Counted from the stretch's first letter, positions 24,860 to 33,467 are shown. The stretch: DNA of 64,000 bases from Hymenobacter citatus (GCF_014333615.1 NZ_JACSCY010000005.1:186001-250000), one strand, 5' to 3'. Notes: generated by a model not told the origin, from the letters alone. Program-made: numbers and translations.

Positions 24860-25432
24860 ATGACAAAGGCCGAACTTCGCCGTACTGCCCTGGCTGCCCG
24901 CCGCGCCCTACCTGCCGCCGAACTAGCACACCGTAGCGCGGCGCTACTGGGGCAGCTACAGCAGCACTTTAAGGTAGCGCAGTGGCGCTGGGTACACACG
25001 TTTCTGCCCGCCGTCCGGCAGCACGAGCCGGATACGTGGCCCATCATTCGCTGGCTGTGGGCCGAGCACCCAGCTATGCAAATAGCCGTGCCGGTCATGC
25101 AGGCCGATGGCATTACGCTGCGCCACTACCACCTTACACCCGAAACGGAGCTGGTAGAAAGCCGCTGGGGCATTCCCGAACCGGTAGGCGCTGCCGAGGT
25201 AGCACCGGATGCCTTCGATGCGGTGTTGCTACCCCTTCTCGCCTTCGATCAGAAAGGGCACCGGGTAGGCTACGGCAAAGGCTTCTACGACCGGTTCCTG
25301 GCCGAGTGCCGGCCCAATGCGCTGCGCATTGGTCTGAGTCTGGAGCCACCGGTGCCGCAGATTGCGGATGTGTGGCCCGGCGACATGCCCCTGCACGCCT
25401 GCCTCACGCCGGAGCGGGTGTGGTGGTTTTAA
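24860..25432 (+). CDS. 5-formyltetrahydrofolate cyclo-ligase
   Basis: ATP-dependent conversion of 5-formyl-THF to 5,10-methenyl-THF. 190 residues. MTKAELRRTALAARRAL is the family N-terminus, and VLLPLLAFDQKGHRVGYGKGFYDRFL carries the nucleotide/substrate loop GYGKGFYDR. The ATG at 24860 lies just outside the inverted repeat; the longer frame through the repeat is not real. The repeat occupies the whole region between bshC and this gene, so the promoter, if any, must be inside it. Confidence 0.93.
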   Translation: MTKAELRRTALAARRALPAAELAHRSAALLGQLQQHFKVAQWRWVHTFLPAVRQHEPDTWPIIRWLWAEHPAMQIAVPVMQADGITLRHYHLTPETELVESRWGIPEPVGAAEVAPDAFDAVLLPLLAFDQKGHRVGYGKGFYDRFLAECRPNALRIGLSLEPPVPQIADVWPGDMPLHACLTPERVWWF

Positions 25433-25444
25433 TTAAATAACGAA

Positions 25445-25936
25445 CTATGCTTTCTGCCTTGTTTGCAGTTTGCCGAAAGCGACGCTGGCCCAAATAGTAA
25501 TAAGCAGAAAGATGGTTTGTGCTGCGCGCACTAGATAATCCCAAGTTTGTGAGGGCTCTGGTAGAGGAGGTCTCACAATACCCTGCGCAGATGCTTCCAA
25601 AGGTGGATAGATAGTCCAACCGACATTTTGTATGGAGGCCACTAGAATTGCAGCGTCGGTAGTGAATAACACCAATAAGGCTGCACACACTCCAACTGCT
25701 AAAAGAAGCCAGCGGCTACCAGTGGCTCGCCGACGTATCATATCTAGTAGACAAACTATTAAGAGACAGACAACGAAAAAACTAATTTGCCCAAGATAAG
25801 TGGATACAACAAAGTAAGTGTTGTGTAATTGAATATCGAGTGTCTTCTGCCATAGTGCCTCAAAACTGAATATAATGCTGAATAATATAGTCGATAGAAG
25901 CAACGCAATACCAACGCGGTAGAATAGAGAAATCAT
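25445..25936 (-). CDS. Membrane protein with a cytochrome-oxidase-like LHNTYFVV motif
   Basis: A 163-residue protein with about four membrane helices (residues 7-25, 43-64, 75-98, 134-155). DIQLHNTYFVVSTYLG resembles the LHDTYFVVAHFHYV segment of haem-copper oxidase subunit I, but the metal-ligand histidines that follow there are missing, so it is not an oxidase. Similar small proteins occur in Bacteroidota without known role. Codons and the 120 bases upstream are clearly richer in A and T than neighbours, which suggests recent acquisition. The gene end is 12 bases from the convergent folate cyclo-ligase end. Confidence 0.65.
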   Translation of the reverse strand: MISLFYRVGIALLLSTILFSIIFSFEALWQKTLDIQLHNTYFVVSTYLGQISFFVVCLLIVCLLDMIRRRATGSRWLLLAVGVCAALLVLFTTDAAILVASIQNVGWTIYPPLEASAQGIVRPPLPEPSQTWDYLVRAAQTIFLLITIWASVAFGKLQTRQKA

Positions 25937-26075
25937 GAAGCTATGATTAGTTGAGTAGAAGGTGATATAGAAAAATCAAGTATGAAATTACTGTATGAAA
26001 TCATTTATATAAGTGGCAATACGGCATGTATTCATAGCGTTGGCTGAATATCTACTCACTCAACTATTCTAATCC

Positions 26076-26582
26076 ATGGCCGACATCCAACCAGCCGCCC
26101 CCGCTCAACATGGTAAGCCCCGCGCCAAGAAAATGGCCTTCCGCCTCGATATGACGCCGATGGTGGACCTGGCGTTTCTACTGCTTACCTTCTTCATGCT
26201 GACCAGCACGTTCAGCAAACCTACTGTGATGGAATTGGCGATGCCAGTTGAAGGCCCGAAGACGGATACTCCTGCCAGCAAGGCGCTTACGCTGATTTTG
26301 TGTAAGCACAACCAGGTGCACTACTTCTACGGCGTGAACGAAGCCAGCGCCGCCCCTATCCTCCACACCACCGACTACAGTGCCCACGGCCTCCGGCAGG
26401 TGTTATTAGACCTCCAGCATCGGCAAACCGGCACCGTAGTCCTCATCAAATCGGAGCAAGAATCGACCTACGGCAACTTGGTGGATGCGCTGGATGAGAT
26501 GAACATCACCAGTCAGAAGAAATACGCTCTGGTAGACCTCGACCGCAACGACCGGGCGCTGTTGCAGCAGAATGGGCTGTAG
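26076..26582 (+). CDS. exbD: ExbD/TolR family biopolymer transport protein
   Basis: A 168-residue subunit of a proton-driven energising complex. The single N-terminal membrane helix follows a basic start and contains the proton-path aspartate in LDMTPMVDLAFLLLTFFML; the rest is periplasmic. LVDALDEMNI near the end is typical. No exbB or tonB is adjacent, so it either partners with an ExbB encoded elsewhere or serves a different motor. Starts at ATG 26076 after an AT-rich gap. Confidence 0.88.
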   Translation: MADIQPAAPAQHGKPRAKKMAFRLDMTPMVDLAFLLLTFFMLTSTFSKPTVMELAMPVEGPKTDTPASKALTLILCKHNQVHYFYGVNEASAAPILHTTDYSAHGLRQVLLDLQHRQTGTVVLIKSEQESTYGNLVDALDEMNITSQKKYALVDLDRNDRALLQQNGL

Positions 26583-26591
26583 CTGACAGCT

Positions 26592-27122
26592 CTACAACAC
26601 CTCCGCCTTCGTAATGCGGGCCTGGCCCCAGGGGGCAATGCTCACGTGCACCAGCAGTGCGTGCGGTCCTTTTTTGTTCAGGGCTTTGGCCTGATTTTCC
26701 GGCGCATAGTACCGCTCCAGACCGTAGCGCAGGTGCAGGGTGCGTCGGCTGCTGCCTACCACCCACCCGCGCAGGATCACCTGCTCGGGGGGTAGGGCGC
26801 TGGGCTCTTGCTCGTACACGCGCACGGCGGCGTAGGAGCTTCCTTGGGCGCGCAGGGCCACGTATACCGGCTGACGGCGGCGCGGCTCGCTGGTTTCCTG
26901 CCATAGCGTGAGAGGCAGGTAGGTGATACCGTAGGTGAGGCGCAGGTGGTCGCGCTCCAGCAGGTCGCGGGGGTTGACGGGGGCCGTGCGCAGCTGCACC
27001 GTGCGGCCGTAGGCGGTGGTGGCGTAGCCTGCCGCCGCCACCGCCACGATAAACAGCAGCTGCGCGCCCACCAGCAGCACCAGCCACACCCGACGATTGA
27101 CGGGGGTAGGAAGAACAGCCAT
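26592..27122 (-). CDS. GDYXXLXY family membrane-anchored protein
   Basis: A 176-residue partner of DUF2157 proteins. One N-terminal membrane helix (about 12-34) is followed by the motif region PRDLLERDHLRLTYGI, a changed form of the usual RGDYxxLxY, in which Gly-Asp-Tyr has become Arg-Asp-His. The rest is a beta-rich domain ending HALLVHVSIAPWGQARI. It lies four bases after the DUF2157 gene on the same strand, the standard arrangement, so the two probably form a complex in the inner membrane. Function unknown. Confidence 0.82.
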   Translation of the reverse strand: MAVLPTPVNRRVWLVLLVGAQLLFIVAVAAAGYATTAYGRTVQLRTAPVNPRDLLERDHLRLTYGITYLPLTLWQETSEPRRRQPVYVALRAQGSSYAAVRVYEQEPSALPPEQVILRGWVVGSSRRTLHLRYGLERYYAPENQAKALNKKGPHALLVHVSIAPWGQARITKAEVL

Positions 27123-27126
27123 ACAG

Positions 27127-28350
27127 TTACGGATTAGAGGTGGAAGCGTCCGGCGCGGCGGTTTGCACGGCCCGGCGGCGCAAATACCAGCTCAGACTCA
27201 GCAGCAAGATGCCCCCGAGCAGGAAAAACAACGACTTGTTCATGAACCCCCAGGTGAGCTTGAAGTAGGCCACGGCGGTGGTCAGGATGAACAGGACGGT
27301 GCCCAGCGTTACGCGGTCGGGGTTTTGCTCCTGGTGGGCGCGCCAGAGCAGCGTGCCGGTGTAGGCGTAAAGGACCACCAACGCCGCCACGGCCAACGGC
27401 AGGCCGGCGGGCAGGTAGAAACCGGGTAGCAGCAGCAGCCAGTCGGTAGCGCTGCCCAGGCGGCCCCGCGCTTTTTTGCCCACCAGTGAGAGGACCAGCA
27501 CTACCCCCAGCGCCGCCAGGTAGGCCAGCAGGGGCGGCCTCAGGCGGTCGGTATAGCTGCCAGCCTCCCCGAAAATGGCCAGCCCCAGCATAAACAGGAA
27601 CGCCGCTACCAGCGGCGGCCCCTGCAACGCCCGTCCCGCTGGGCGGTCGGCCTGCCAGTCGCCAAAGGCGTAAATCAGCATAGTCGCCACGAAAAACCAG
27701 GTAATTTTTACGTGCAGCACGCCGATGAGCAAGCCCACTTGCCAGAGCAGGCCGGTAGCCAGCACAGCACCCAGCAGCGCATCGGGGTAGCGCCACCAGT
27801 AATAGCCCAGCGCAAGGGCCATGAAAACAGCCGTGGCATAGCTGAACGCGCCCAGCGCCTCGGTGTTGTAGCCCTGCACAATGCCACCAATGGCCACCGT
27901 CATCACAAACAGCAGGCGCGAGCGGTAGAGGTAGGTGAGTCCTACCCCGGCCACGCCCCAGGCCACCAGGCCCGTCACGTCGTAGCCGATGAGCTGGAAC
28001 ATTTGGCTGGTGAGGATGATGCTGGTGCCAAACAAAATCAGCCCCAGCCCCACCAGGCCCATGCCCAGCTGCGTGTTGCCGCGCCGCCGGAAATACTCGC
28101 CCGCCGCGTAGCTCCCCGCCACCGACCCCAGCAAAATCCCGAAGCGCACCAGCAGCGGCAGCTCCTGCCAGTTGGCCGCAATCAGGCTCAAGGCGCTCAA
28201 CAGCACCAGCAGGCTTCCCAGCAGCGGCAGCAACCCAATGGCTTTATCATCAACGGGATACAACGCCAGCAACCGCTGTTCCTGCTCTGTGGTAATAATA
28301 CCTTGCTCGACCCATTTCGGGCCTTCGACTTCAATAAACTTACGACTCAT
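27127..28350 (-). CDS. DUF2157 multi-pass membrane protein
   Basis: A 407-residue protein. Residues 1-40 form a soluble head (WVEQGIITTEQEQRLLALYP), then about ten to twelve hydrophobic helices follow; LLPLLGSLLVLLSALSLIAANW is the first and most conserved. The family always occurs next to GDYXXLXY proteins and has no proven function. First gene of the pair on the minus strand, starting at 28350. Confidence 0.88.
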   Translation of the reverse strand: MSRKFIEVEGPKWVEQGIITTEQEQRLLALYPVDDKAIGLLPLLGSLLVLLSALSLIAANWQELPLLVRFGILLGSVAGSYAAGEYFRRRGNTQLGMGLVGLGLILFGTSIILTSQMFQLIGYDVTGLVAWGVAGVGLTYLYRSRLLFVMTVAIGGIVQGYNTEALGAFSYATAVFMALALGYYWWRYPDALLGAVLATGLLWQVGLLIGVLHVKITWFFVATMLIYAFGDWQADRPAGRALQGPPLVAAFLFMLGLAIFGEAGSYTDRLRPPLLAYLAALGVVLVLSLVGKKARGRLGSATDWLLLLPGFYLPAGLPLAVAALVVLYAYTGTLLWRAHQEQNPDRVTLGTVLFILTTAVAYFKLTWGFMNKSLFFLLGGILLLSLSWYLRRRAVQTAAPDASTSNP

Positions 28351-28402
28351 AGCTTCTGCAATATGGGCAGAATGAACGGACCTTATCTATCCTAGACCTC
28401 AC

Positions 28403-28963
28403 TCAGCACGGCATCCAGTAATCTATACGCGCTAACCTACCATTTCTAAAAAACAGGATCCAATAGTCTTCGGCAGTCGCTTTGTCGGTTGCAATGTGTA
28501 CGGTCATGTATTTGCCTTTCCGGTGCACGTTCATTTCGCTTTTGGCGGCTACTGCTTTGGGAAAGCGCTTGGCCAGTTCCGCAAGCGTCGTTTTGTTACT
28601 AAGTGTGATAGTAGGCGTAGTAAGCGTGAGGCGAGAGTTGCCCGCAAACTCAAGATTTCCTACCATAGCTAAATCGCCGTATAGCTCAACCTGACTTCCT
28701 TTGAAGTAAGCATACGAGAAGGGCTTATCGTAGAAAGAGACACAAACATCATCTATATTGGGCTTAGCCAGGCTGTCGGGCTGACCCAACTCCTTGAAAA
28801 GCTGTGTCCGTTTGCTTTTTAGAGGAAGACGACCGTTAATTTTCACCTGCTCGAAGGCAATATATTCCTGCGGCACCGGCTCTGTCGGCGTCATCGGCTG
28901 CATCATTTCAGCGTTTTGAAGAAGCAACAGCGGGACGAGAAAAGTAAGCATCATCTTAGTCAT
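28403..28963 (-). CDS. Secreted protein of unknown function
   Basis: A 186-residue protein that I do not recognise. The true start is the ATG at 28963 (MTKMMLTFLVPLLLLQ), which begins a signal peptide; the longer frame runs back into the mnmD gene. The mature part has the features of a small beta-rich domain: YIAFEQVKINGRLPL, a FKELGQPDS turn, and WILFFRNGRLARIDYWMPC at the end. Base composition is lower in GC than in the neighbours. Probably periplasmic or surface exposed. Confidence 0.65.
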   Translation of the reverse strand: MTKMMLTFLVPLLLLQNAEMMQPMTPTEPVPQEYIAFEQVKINGRLPLKSKRTQLFKELGQPDSLAKPNIDDVCVSFYDKPFSYAYFKGSQVELYGDLAMVGNLEFAGNSRLTLTTPTITLSNKTTLAELAKRFPKAVAAKSEMNVHRKGKYMTVHIATDKATAEDYWILFFRNGRLARIDYWMPC

Positions 28964-29043
28964 AATCTGTTTGTTGAAGTTGATAAATAGGGTAGGGATG
29001 ATTAGGTATCTGAGGATACTACTTATATGTTGAATCCAACAAC

Positions 29044-29718
29044 TTACTCCTTCCGCGCCCGCGTCATCTCGCGCTTGCCTATTGGCCCTGGCAGTTTTTC
29101 TACCAGCCACCCGGCTGCTTTCAGGCTGCGGCGAAAGCTGCCCTTGGCGCAGTAGCTGGTGAGTAGGGCGCCCGGCGCGGCGGCTTCGTAGAGCTGGGCA
29201 AATACCGCGTCGGTCCACATGTCGGGCTGCTTTTCAGGCGCGAAAGCATCGAAGTAGATGACCTGGTAGTAGTTGGCAGGTAGGGCGGTGTGCTGTAGCT
29301 CGCCGGTGAGTTTGTGCAGCAGAAAGTGTGGAAGTAACGGCACGGCTTCATCCCAGGCCGCCGCGTGTAGCTGATTGAAATTATCCAGCAGTTCCGGATT
29401 CAGGAGGTAGCGCTCGGGGTGCAGGTCGGCTACTACGGCGGGGGGTAGGGGATGCTTTTCTATGGTGTCGTAGGCCAGGGCCACGGGGGCGGTGAGGCTA
29501 CGTTGCAGGGTCAGGATGGCGTTGAGACCGGTGCCGAAGCCGATTTCCAGCACCCGCACGGTATCGGTGGCGGCGGCCAGGGCGGGCTCCAGGGCTGCTT
29601 GTAGGTACACGTGCTGGGCTTCCTGCACGGCGCCGTGGGTGGAATGGTAGTGCTCGTCCAGCGCCGGCACGTAGAGCGTGCTGGAGCCGTCGGCGGTGGG
29701 GCGAACTTCTACTTGCAT
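29044..29718 (-). CDS. mnmD: tRNA 5-methylaminomethyl-2-thiouridine methyltransferase MnmD
   Basis: Methylates nm5(s2)U at the wobble position of tRNA using SAM. 224 residues, a stand-alone MnmD without the FAD-dependent MnmC1 domain. Key features: STLYVPALDEHYHSTHGAVQE at the front, SAM loop LEIGFGTGLNA, and IYFDAFAPEKQPDMWT. The start at ATG 29718 is set by the family N-terminus; codons upstream lie inside an inverted repeat. Confidence 0.93.
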   Translation of the reverse strand: MQVEVRPTADGSSTLYVPALDEHYHSTHGAVQEAQHVYLQAALEPALAAATDTVRVLEIGFGTGLNAILTLQRSLTAPVALAYDTIEKHPLPPAVVADLHPERYLLNPELLDNFNQLHAAAWDEAVPLLPHFLLHKLTGELQHTALPANYYQVIYFDAFAPEKQPDMWTDAVFAQLYEAAAPGALLTSYCAKGSFRRSLKAAGWLVEKLPGPIGKREMTRARKE

Positions 29719-29720
29719 CG

Positions 29721-29832
29721 GGTTTTGGTTACTTACGGATGGTTTTTGGCTGAACGTTATTCCCTCGCTGGTCGAGTTAGACAGGTTCAACGGAACAAAT
29801 AACCAAAAACCATCCGTAAGTAATCAAAAACC
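29721..29832. repeat. Inverted repeat between divergent genes
   Basis: Left arm 29721-29749 (around ACTTACGGATGGTTTTTGG) and right arm 29803-29832. The 53-base loop contains TGAACGTTATTCC and GGTTCAACGG, which recalls the loop core of families A, B and F. The repeat fills the whole region between the starts of mnmD and the thioesterase. Confidence 0.85.
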
Positions 29833-29839
29833 AACGCGC

Positions 29840-30274
29840 ATGCCCCGTATCAAAGTCGCCCTACCCGACACCTACCTGCTCACGGTTGCCCTACCCATCC
29901 GCATCACCGACCTGAACTACGGCGCCCACCTCGGCAACGACGCCCTGCTGAGCCTCCTGCACGAAGCGCGGGTGCAGTTCTTGCAGTTTCTGGGACAGCC
30001 GGAGTTCGACCCCGCCACGCGCCAGGGCTTCATTATGGCCGATGTGGCCGTGGAGTATAAAGGCGAAGGATTTCATGGCGACACGCTGCACATTCAACTC
30101 GCCGCCACCGACCAGCACAAATACGGCTTCGACGTGGTGTACTGGGTGAAAAACCAAGACGGCAACGAAATAGCCCGCGCCAAAACCGGTATGCTTTGCT
30201 TCGACTACACCACCCGCAAGCTCCGGTCGCTGCCCGAAACTGTGGTCACGCGTCTTGCTAGTCTGGCCGAATGA
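29840..30274 (+). CDS. Acyl-CoA thioesterase, 4HBT hotdog fold
   Basis: A 144-residue hotdog enzyme. RITDLNYGAHLGNDALLSLLHEAR is the substrate-site region, with the catalytic Asp in TDLNYGAHLGND, followed by FIMADVAVEYKGEGFHGD. Start at ATG 29840 after the inverted repeat. Its TGA overlaps the ATG of the ThiE-like gene (ATGA), so the two are translationally coupled. Substrate unknown. Confidence 0.83.
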   Translation: MPRIKVALPDTYLLTVALPIRITDLNYGAHLGNDALLSLLHEARVQFLQFLGQPEFDPATRQGFIMADVAVEYKGEGFHGDTLHIQLAATDQHKYGFDVVYWVKNQDGNEIARAKTGMLCFDYTTRKLRSLPETVVTRLASLAE

Positions 30275-30906
30275 GCGGGGTAGAAAACAACCGCCCGTTT
30301 CGGCTCCTGCTCGTTTCGCCCCCCGCTACTACCGCCACGGAGCTACCCACACTACAGCGTTTGTTTGAGGCTGGTTTGCAGATCTTTCATCTGCGCAAAC
30401 CCGGTGCTACCAGCGCGAAAATAGAAGCCTACTTAAAAGCCGTGCCACGCCAGTATCATGGCCGGGTGGTGCTACACGGGCACTACGAGTTGGCGCAGCA
30501 TTACCGAGTAGGCGGGCTGCACTTACCAGCCGCGGCGCGAACTACCTGGGCGGCGCGGGCACACCTGCGGCAGCCAGGCCACACCCTTTCTACCTCGCTG
30601 CACAGCCTGATCGAGTTGCGCCAACACCGTCGCTGCTACGATTACGTATTTCTGAGCCCGATTTTCGACAGCATCAGCAAGCAGGGCTACGGGCAGGCAT
30701 TTGCGCTGACGGAGGTGCAGCAGCAGCTACAGCGGCTGCAACAGCGCCGGCATTATGTGCCGCAAGTAGTAGCACTGGGCGGTATCACGCCCGGCAACGT
30801 AGCGCAGGTGCGAGCAGCGGGTTTTGCCGGGGCCGCCGTGCTGGGCAGCGTGTGGCAAGCCGCTGATCCGGTGGCGGCGTTTCGGCAGCTATGGCGTGAA
30901 CTTTAA
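30271..30906 (+). CDS. ThiE/TenI-like protein, second copy
   Basis: A 211-residue TIM-barrel protein of the thiamine phosphate synthase superfamily. IFHLRKPG replaces the usual LREK motif, VVLHGHYELA stands where ThiE has a VNDR-type loop, and FLSPIFDSISKQGYG and ALGGITPGNV are present. With the Asn-Asp of the active site changed and a complete thiE in the thi operon, it may have a TenI-like or other role rather than synthesis. It overlaps the thioesterase gene by four bases. Such second copies are frequent in Bacteroidota. Confidence 0.78.
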   Translation: MSGVENNRPFRLLLVSPPATTATELPTLQRLFEAGLQIFHLRKPGATSAKIEAYLKAVPRQYHGRVVLHGHYELAQHYRVGGLHLPAAARTTWAARAHLRQPGHTLSTSLHSLIELRQHRRCYDYVFLSPIFDSISKQGYGQAFALTEVQQQLQRLQQRRHYVPQVVALGGITPGNVAQVRAAGFAGAAVLGSVWQAADPVAAFRQLWREL

Positions 30907-30915
30907 TGCACAACG

Positions 30916-31061
30916 ATGGCGCGGGGCTGTGCCCCGTGCCGACTATGCGCAGGCCTCTGGCCTGCACCACTAGAACAATTTGCTTGAGCAATCCTAACGG
31001 CGCGGACGACAGCAGGCCGGAGGCCTGCGCATAGTCGGCACGGGGCACAGCCCCGCGCCAT
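30916..31061. repeat. Inverted repeat, family D (GGGGCTGTGCCCC)
   Basis: 50-bp arms 30916-30965 and 31012-31061 with one mismatch, loop 46 bases. Each arm contains two small palindromes of its own, CGGGGC-tgt-GCCCCG and GCAGGCC-tct-GGCCTGC. It separates the convergent ThiE-like and thiF genes. Confidence 0.94.
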
Positions 31062-31097
31062 GGCTGGCGCCTGCTGTAGATGAGCCTACGCAGCCAT

Positions 31098-32168
31098 TTA
31101 CCAGTCCTGCAACCCGTTATGCAGCGAGGCTACCTGCTGAAAACCATTAGCCAACAGCAGCTCAGCGGCCTGGCGGCTGCGTCTGCCGCTGGCGCAATGC
31201 ACCACCACGGGTACCGCAGGGTCGAGGGTAGGGAGGGCGGCAGCGAGTTGGCCCAGCGGAATCAAGCGGCCTCCTATGTGGCGGGCGGCGTGTTCGTGCG
31301 GCTCGCGCACGTCCAGGAGCTGTAGTGGCTCTTGGGCCTGTAGCTTTTCGCGCAGCTCGTCGGCGCTGATTTCGGGAACGGCGTCGGTGGGGGCGTCGCC
31401 GCAGAAAACATCGTAATCGACTAAGCCGGTGAGTTGTTGGTTGCCTGGCACAGCCTGAAAGCGCAGGGTGCGAAACTGCATATACAGCGCATCAAACACC
31501 AACAGCCGTCCGCTTAGCACCTCCCCTACCCCTAAAATAATTTTCAATGCCTCAGATGCCTGCAACGTGCCGATAATGCCTGGCAACACGCCCAGCACCC
31601 CGATTTCGTTGCAGCTCGGCGCCTCGCCGGGGCCGGGCGGCTGCGCAAACAGGCAGCGGTAGGTAGGCCCGCCCTGGTAGTTAAACACCGATACCTGCCC
31701 CTCGAATTTGAAGATGGCCCCAAACACCAATGGTTTGCCCAGCAATACGCACGCATCATTCACCAAATAGCGGGTAGCGAAATTATCGGTGCAATCGACT
31801 ACCACATCGTAGTCGGCCATGATTTCCAGCGCATTAGCGGCCGACAGGCGCACCCGCAACGGCTGCATTGCCACAAGCGGATTCTGTGCCCGCAGCTTTT
31901 CGGCGGCGGCTTCGGCTTTGGGCCGACCCACGTCGGCGGTGGCGTAGAGCACCTGGCGTTGCAGGTTGGTTTCGTCTACGGTGTCGTGGTCGAGCAGGCC
32001 GAGGGTGCCTACCCCGGCCGCGGCCAGGTATTGCAACACCGGGCAGCCCAGGCCGCCGCAGCCTACCACCAGCACGCGGGCAGCTTTCAGCTTCTGCTGG
32101 CCCTCAGGACCAATTTCGGGTAGGCGCAGGTGACGGTCGTAGCGGCGGGTTTCGGCGGGGGTGAGCAT
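31098..32168 (-). CDS. thiF: ThiF/MoeB-type adenylyltransferase fused to a rhodanese domain
   Basis: A 356-residue two-domain protein. Residues 1-245 are an E1-like enzyme: ATP loop GCGGLGCPVLQYLAAAG, the acidic LLDHD, the Arg finger NLQRQ and the Cys of PSCNEIGVLG. Residues 265-356 are a rhodanese domain with Cys325 in VVVHCASGRRS. As last gene of the thi operon it most likely adenylates the C-terminal glycine of ThiS and passes sulfur to it from the rhodanese cysteine; a MoaD partner is also possible. No CxxC zinc pairs are seen. Confidence 0.88.
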   Translation of the reverse strand: MLTPAETRRYDRHLRLPEIGPEGQQKLKAARVLVVGCGGLGCPVLQYLAAAGVGTLGLLDHDTVDETNLQRQVLYATADVGRPKAEAAAEKLRAQNPLVAMQPLRVRLSAANALEIMADYDVVVDCTDNFATRYLVNDACVLLGKPLVFGAIFKFEGQVSVFNYQGGPTYRCLFAQPPGPGEAPSCNEIGVLGVLPGIIGTLQASEALKIILGVGEVLSGRLLVFDALYMQFRTLRFQAVPGNQQLTGLVDYDVFCGDAPTDAVPEISADELREKLQAQEPLQLLDVREPHEHAARHIGGRLIPLGQLAAALPTLDPAVPVVVHCASGRRSRQAAELLLANGFQQVASLHNGLQDW

Positions 32169-32229
32169 GGCGTAGTAAGCGCGGAGGGGTAAGGTTTGTT
32201 TGGGGGGGGGCAGGGTTAGCTTTTTCTAT

Positions 32230-32343
32230 CATCCTGCGCATTCCGCGCATCAAGCGGCGGCGAAGGACCTTATGCCAGTTGAACGATTCGTTGGTACGCC
32301 ACTCGTCCTAGCGTGATAAGATCCTTCGCAGGCTCAGGATGAC
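32230..32343. repeat. Inverted repeat, family A variant, overlapping the thiH end
   Basis: Left arm 32230-32272 (with an insert CATTCCGCGCATCAAGCGGC) and right arm 32316-32343, loop containing GAACGATTCGTTGGTACGCC. The stop codon of thiH (32334-32336) is the TGA of the stem word TCATCCTGA. Confidence 0.85.
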
Positions 32344-33467
32344 AAAGCTGAGGTAGACGCCATCAGCGCCGCGTCCCAATCTTTCCACACCGGCTCGTAG
32401 CCCTGTCGCCGAATCATAGCCGCAATTTCCTCGGGCGTGCGCTCGTCGCTGATTTCAAACTGCTCCAACGACTCTGGCGCTACCGCGTAGCCGCCGGGGT
32501 TGGTCTTGGAGCCGGCGCTGATGCTGGTGATGCCTAAGCGAATGATGTTGTCGCGGAAGGTAGGCGTTTCGCGGGTCGAGATGGACAGCTCCACTTCCTC
32601 GTTCAGCAGGCGGTAGGCGCAGATAAGTTGCACCAATTCCCGGTCGCTCATCTCCACTTTCGGCTGCAATAGTCCCTCGGCTGGGCGCAGCCGAGGGAAG
32701 GAAAGGCTGTACTTGGTCTGCCAGTATATGCGTTCGAGGTAGTCGAGGTGCAAGGCCGTGTAGAAGCTGTCGGTGCGCCAGTCTTCCAGGCCAAACAGCA
32801 CGCCCAAGCCCATCTTGTGGATACCGGCCCTACCCAGGCGGTCGGGTGTATCGAGACGATAGTAAAAATTCGACTTCTTGCCCTTGGGATGATGCTTTTT
32901 GTAGTCCTGCTGATGGTAGGTTTCCTGGTACACCAACACCGTGTTCAACCCCGCCGGAATCAGTCGCTCGTAGTCCTCCTGGTCCAGCGGCTGCACTTCC
33001 ATGGAGAGATGGGCAAAGTGCGGCCGCAGCGTGTGCAAGGCCTTTTCGAGGTAATCGACGCCCACGGTCTGGTTGGCCTCGCCCGTTACCAGCAGCACGT
33101 GCTCGTAGCCCCACGCCTTCAGCACCTGCGCTTCCTGCACCATCTCCACACTGCTGAGCGTGCGGCGCCGGATGTTATTATCGAGGCTGAAGCCGCAGTA
33201 AGTACAGATGTTTTGGCACTCGTTGCTCAAATACAGCGGCACGTAAAGCTGCACCGTGTTGCCGAATCGCTTGCGCGTGAGCTGTTGACTGAGCCCCGCC
33301 ATCTGCTCCAGGTAGGGCGCGGCGGCCGGCGAAATCAGCGCCTTAAAGTCCTCCAGCGTGCGGCGCGGCGTGGCCAGGGCGTGCTCTACATCGGCGGCAG
33401 TTTTGGCGTAGATGCTAGCTTTGACGTTGTCCCAGTGGTGGGCGTCGAAGATGGAGCGGAAGCTCAT
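32334..33467 (-). CDS. thiH: 2-iminoacetate synthase ThiH
   Basis: Radical SAM tyrosine lyase that makes dehydroglycine for the thiazole ring. 377 residues; the [4Fe-4S] motif is CQNICTYCGF, followed by LDNNIRRRTLS; ISAGSKTNPGGYA is also typical. The C-terminus ALSS and the TGA are encoded by the inverted repeat at 32230, so the natural end has been replaced. Lies between thiG and thiF; inverted repeats separate it from both. Confidence 0.95.
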   Translation of the reverse strand: MSFRSIFDAHHWDNVKASIYAKTAADVEHALATPRRTLEDFKALISPAAAPYLEQMAGLSQQLTRKRFGNTVQLYVPLYLSNECQNICTYCGFSLDNNIRRRTLSSVEMVQEAQVLKAWGYEHVLLVTGEANQTVGVDYLEKALHTLRPHFAHLSMEVQPLDQEDYERLIPAGLNTVLVYQETYHQQDYKKHHPKGKKSNFYYRLDTPDRLGRAGIHKMGLGVLFGLEDWRTDSFYTALHLDYLERIYWQTKYSLSFPRLRPAEGLLQPKVEMSDRELVQLICAYRLLNEEVELSISTRETPTFRDNIIRLGITSISAGSKTNPGGYAVAPESLEQFEISDERTPEEIAAMIRRQGYEPVWKDWDAALMASTSALSS

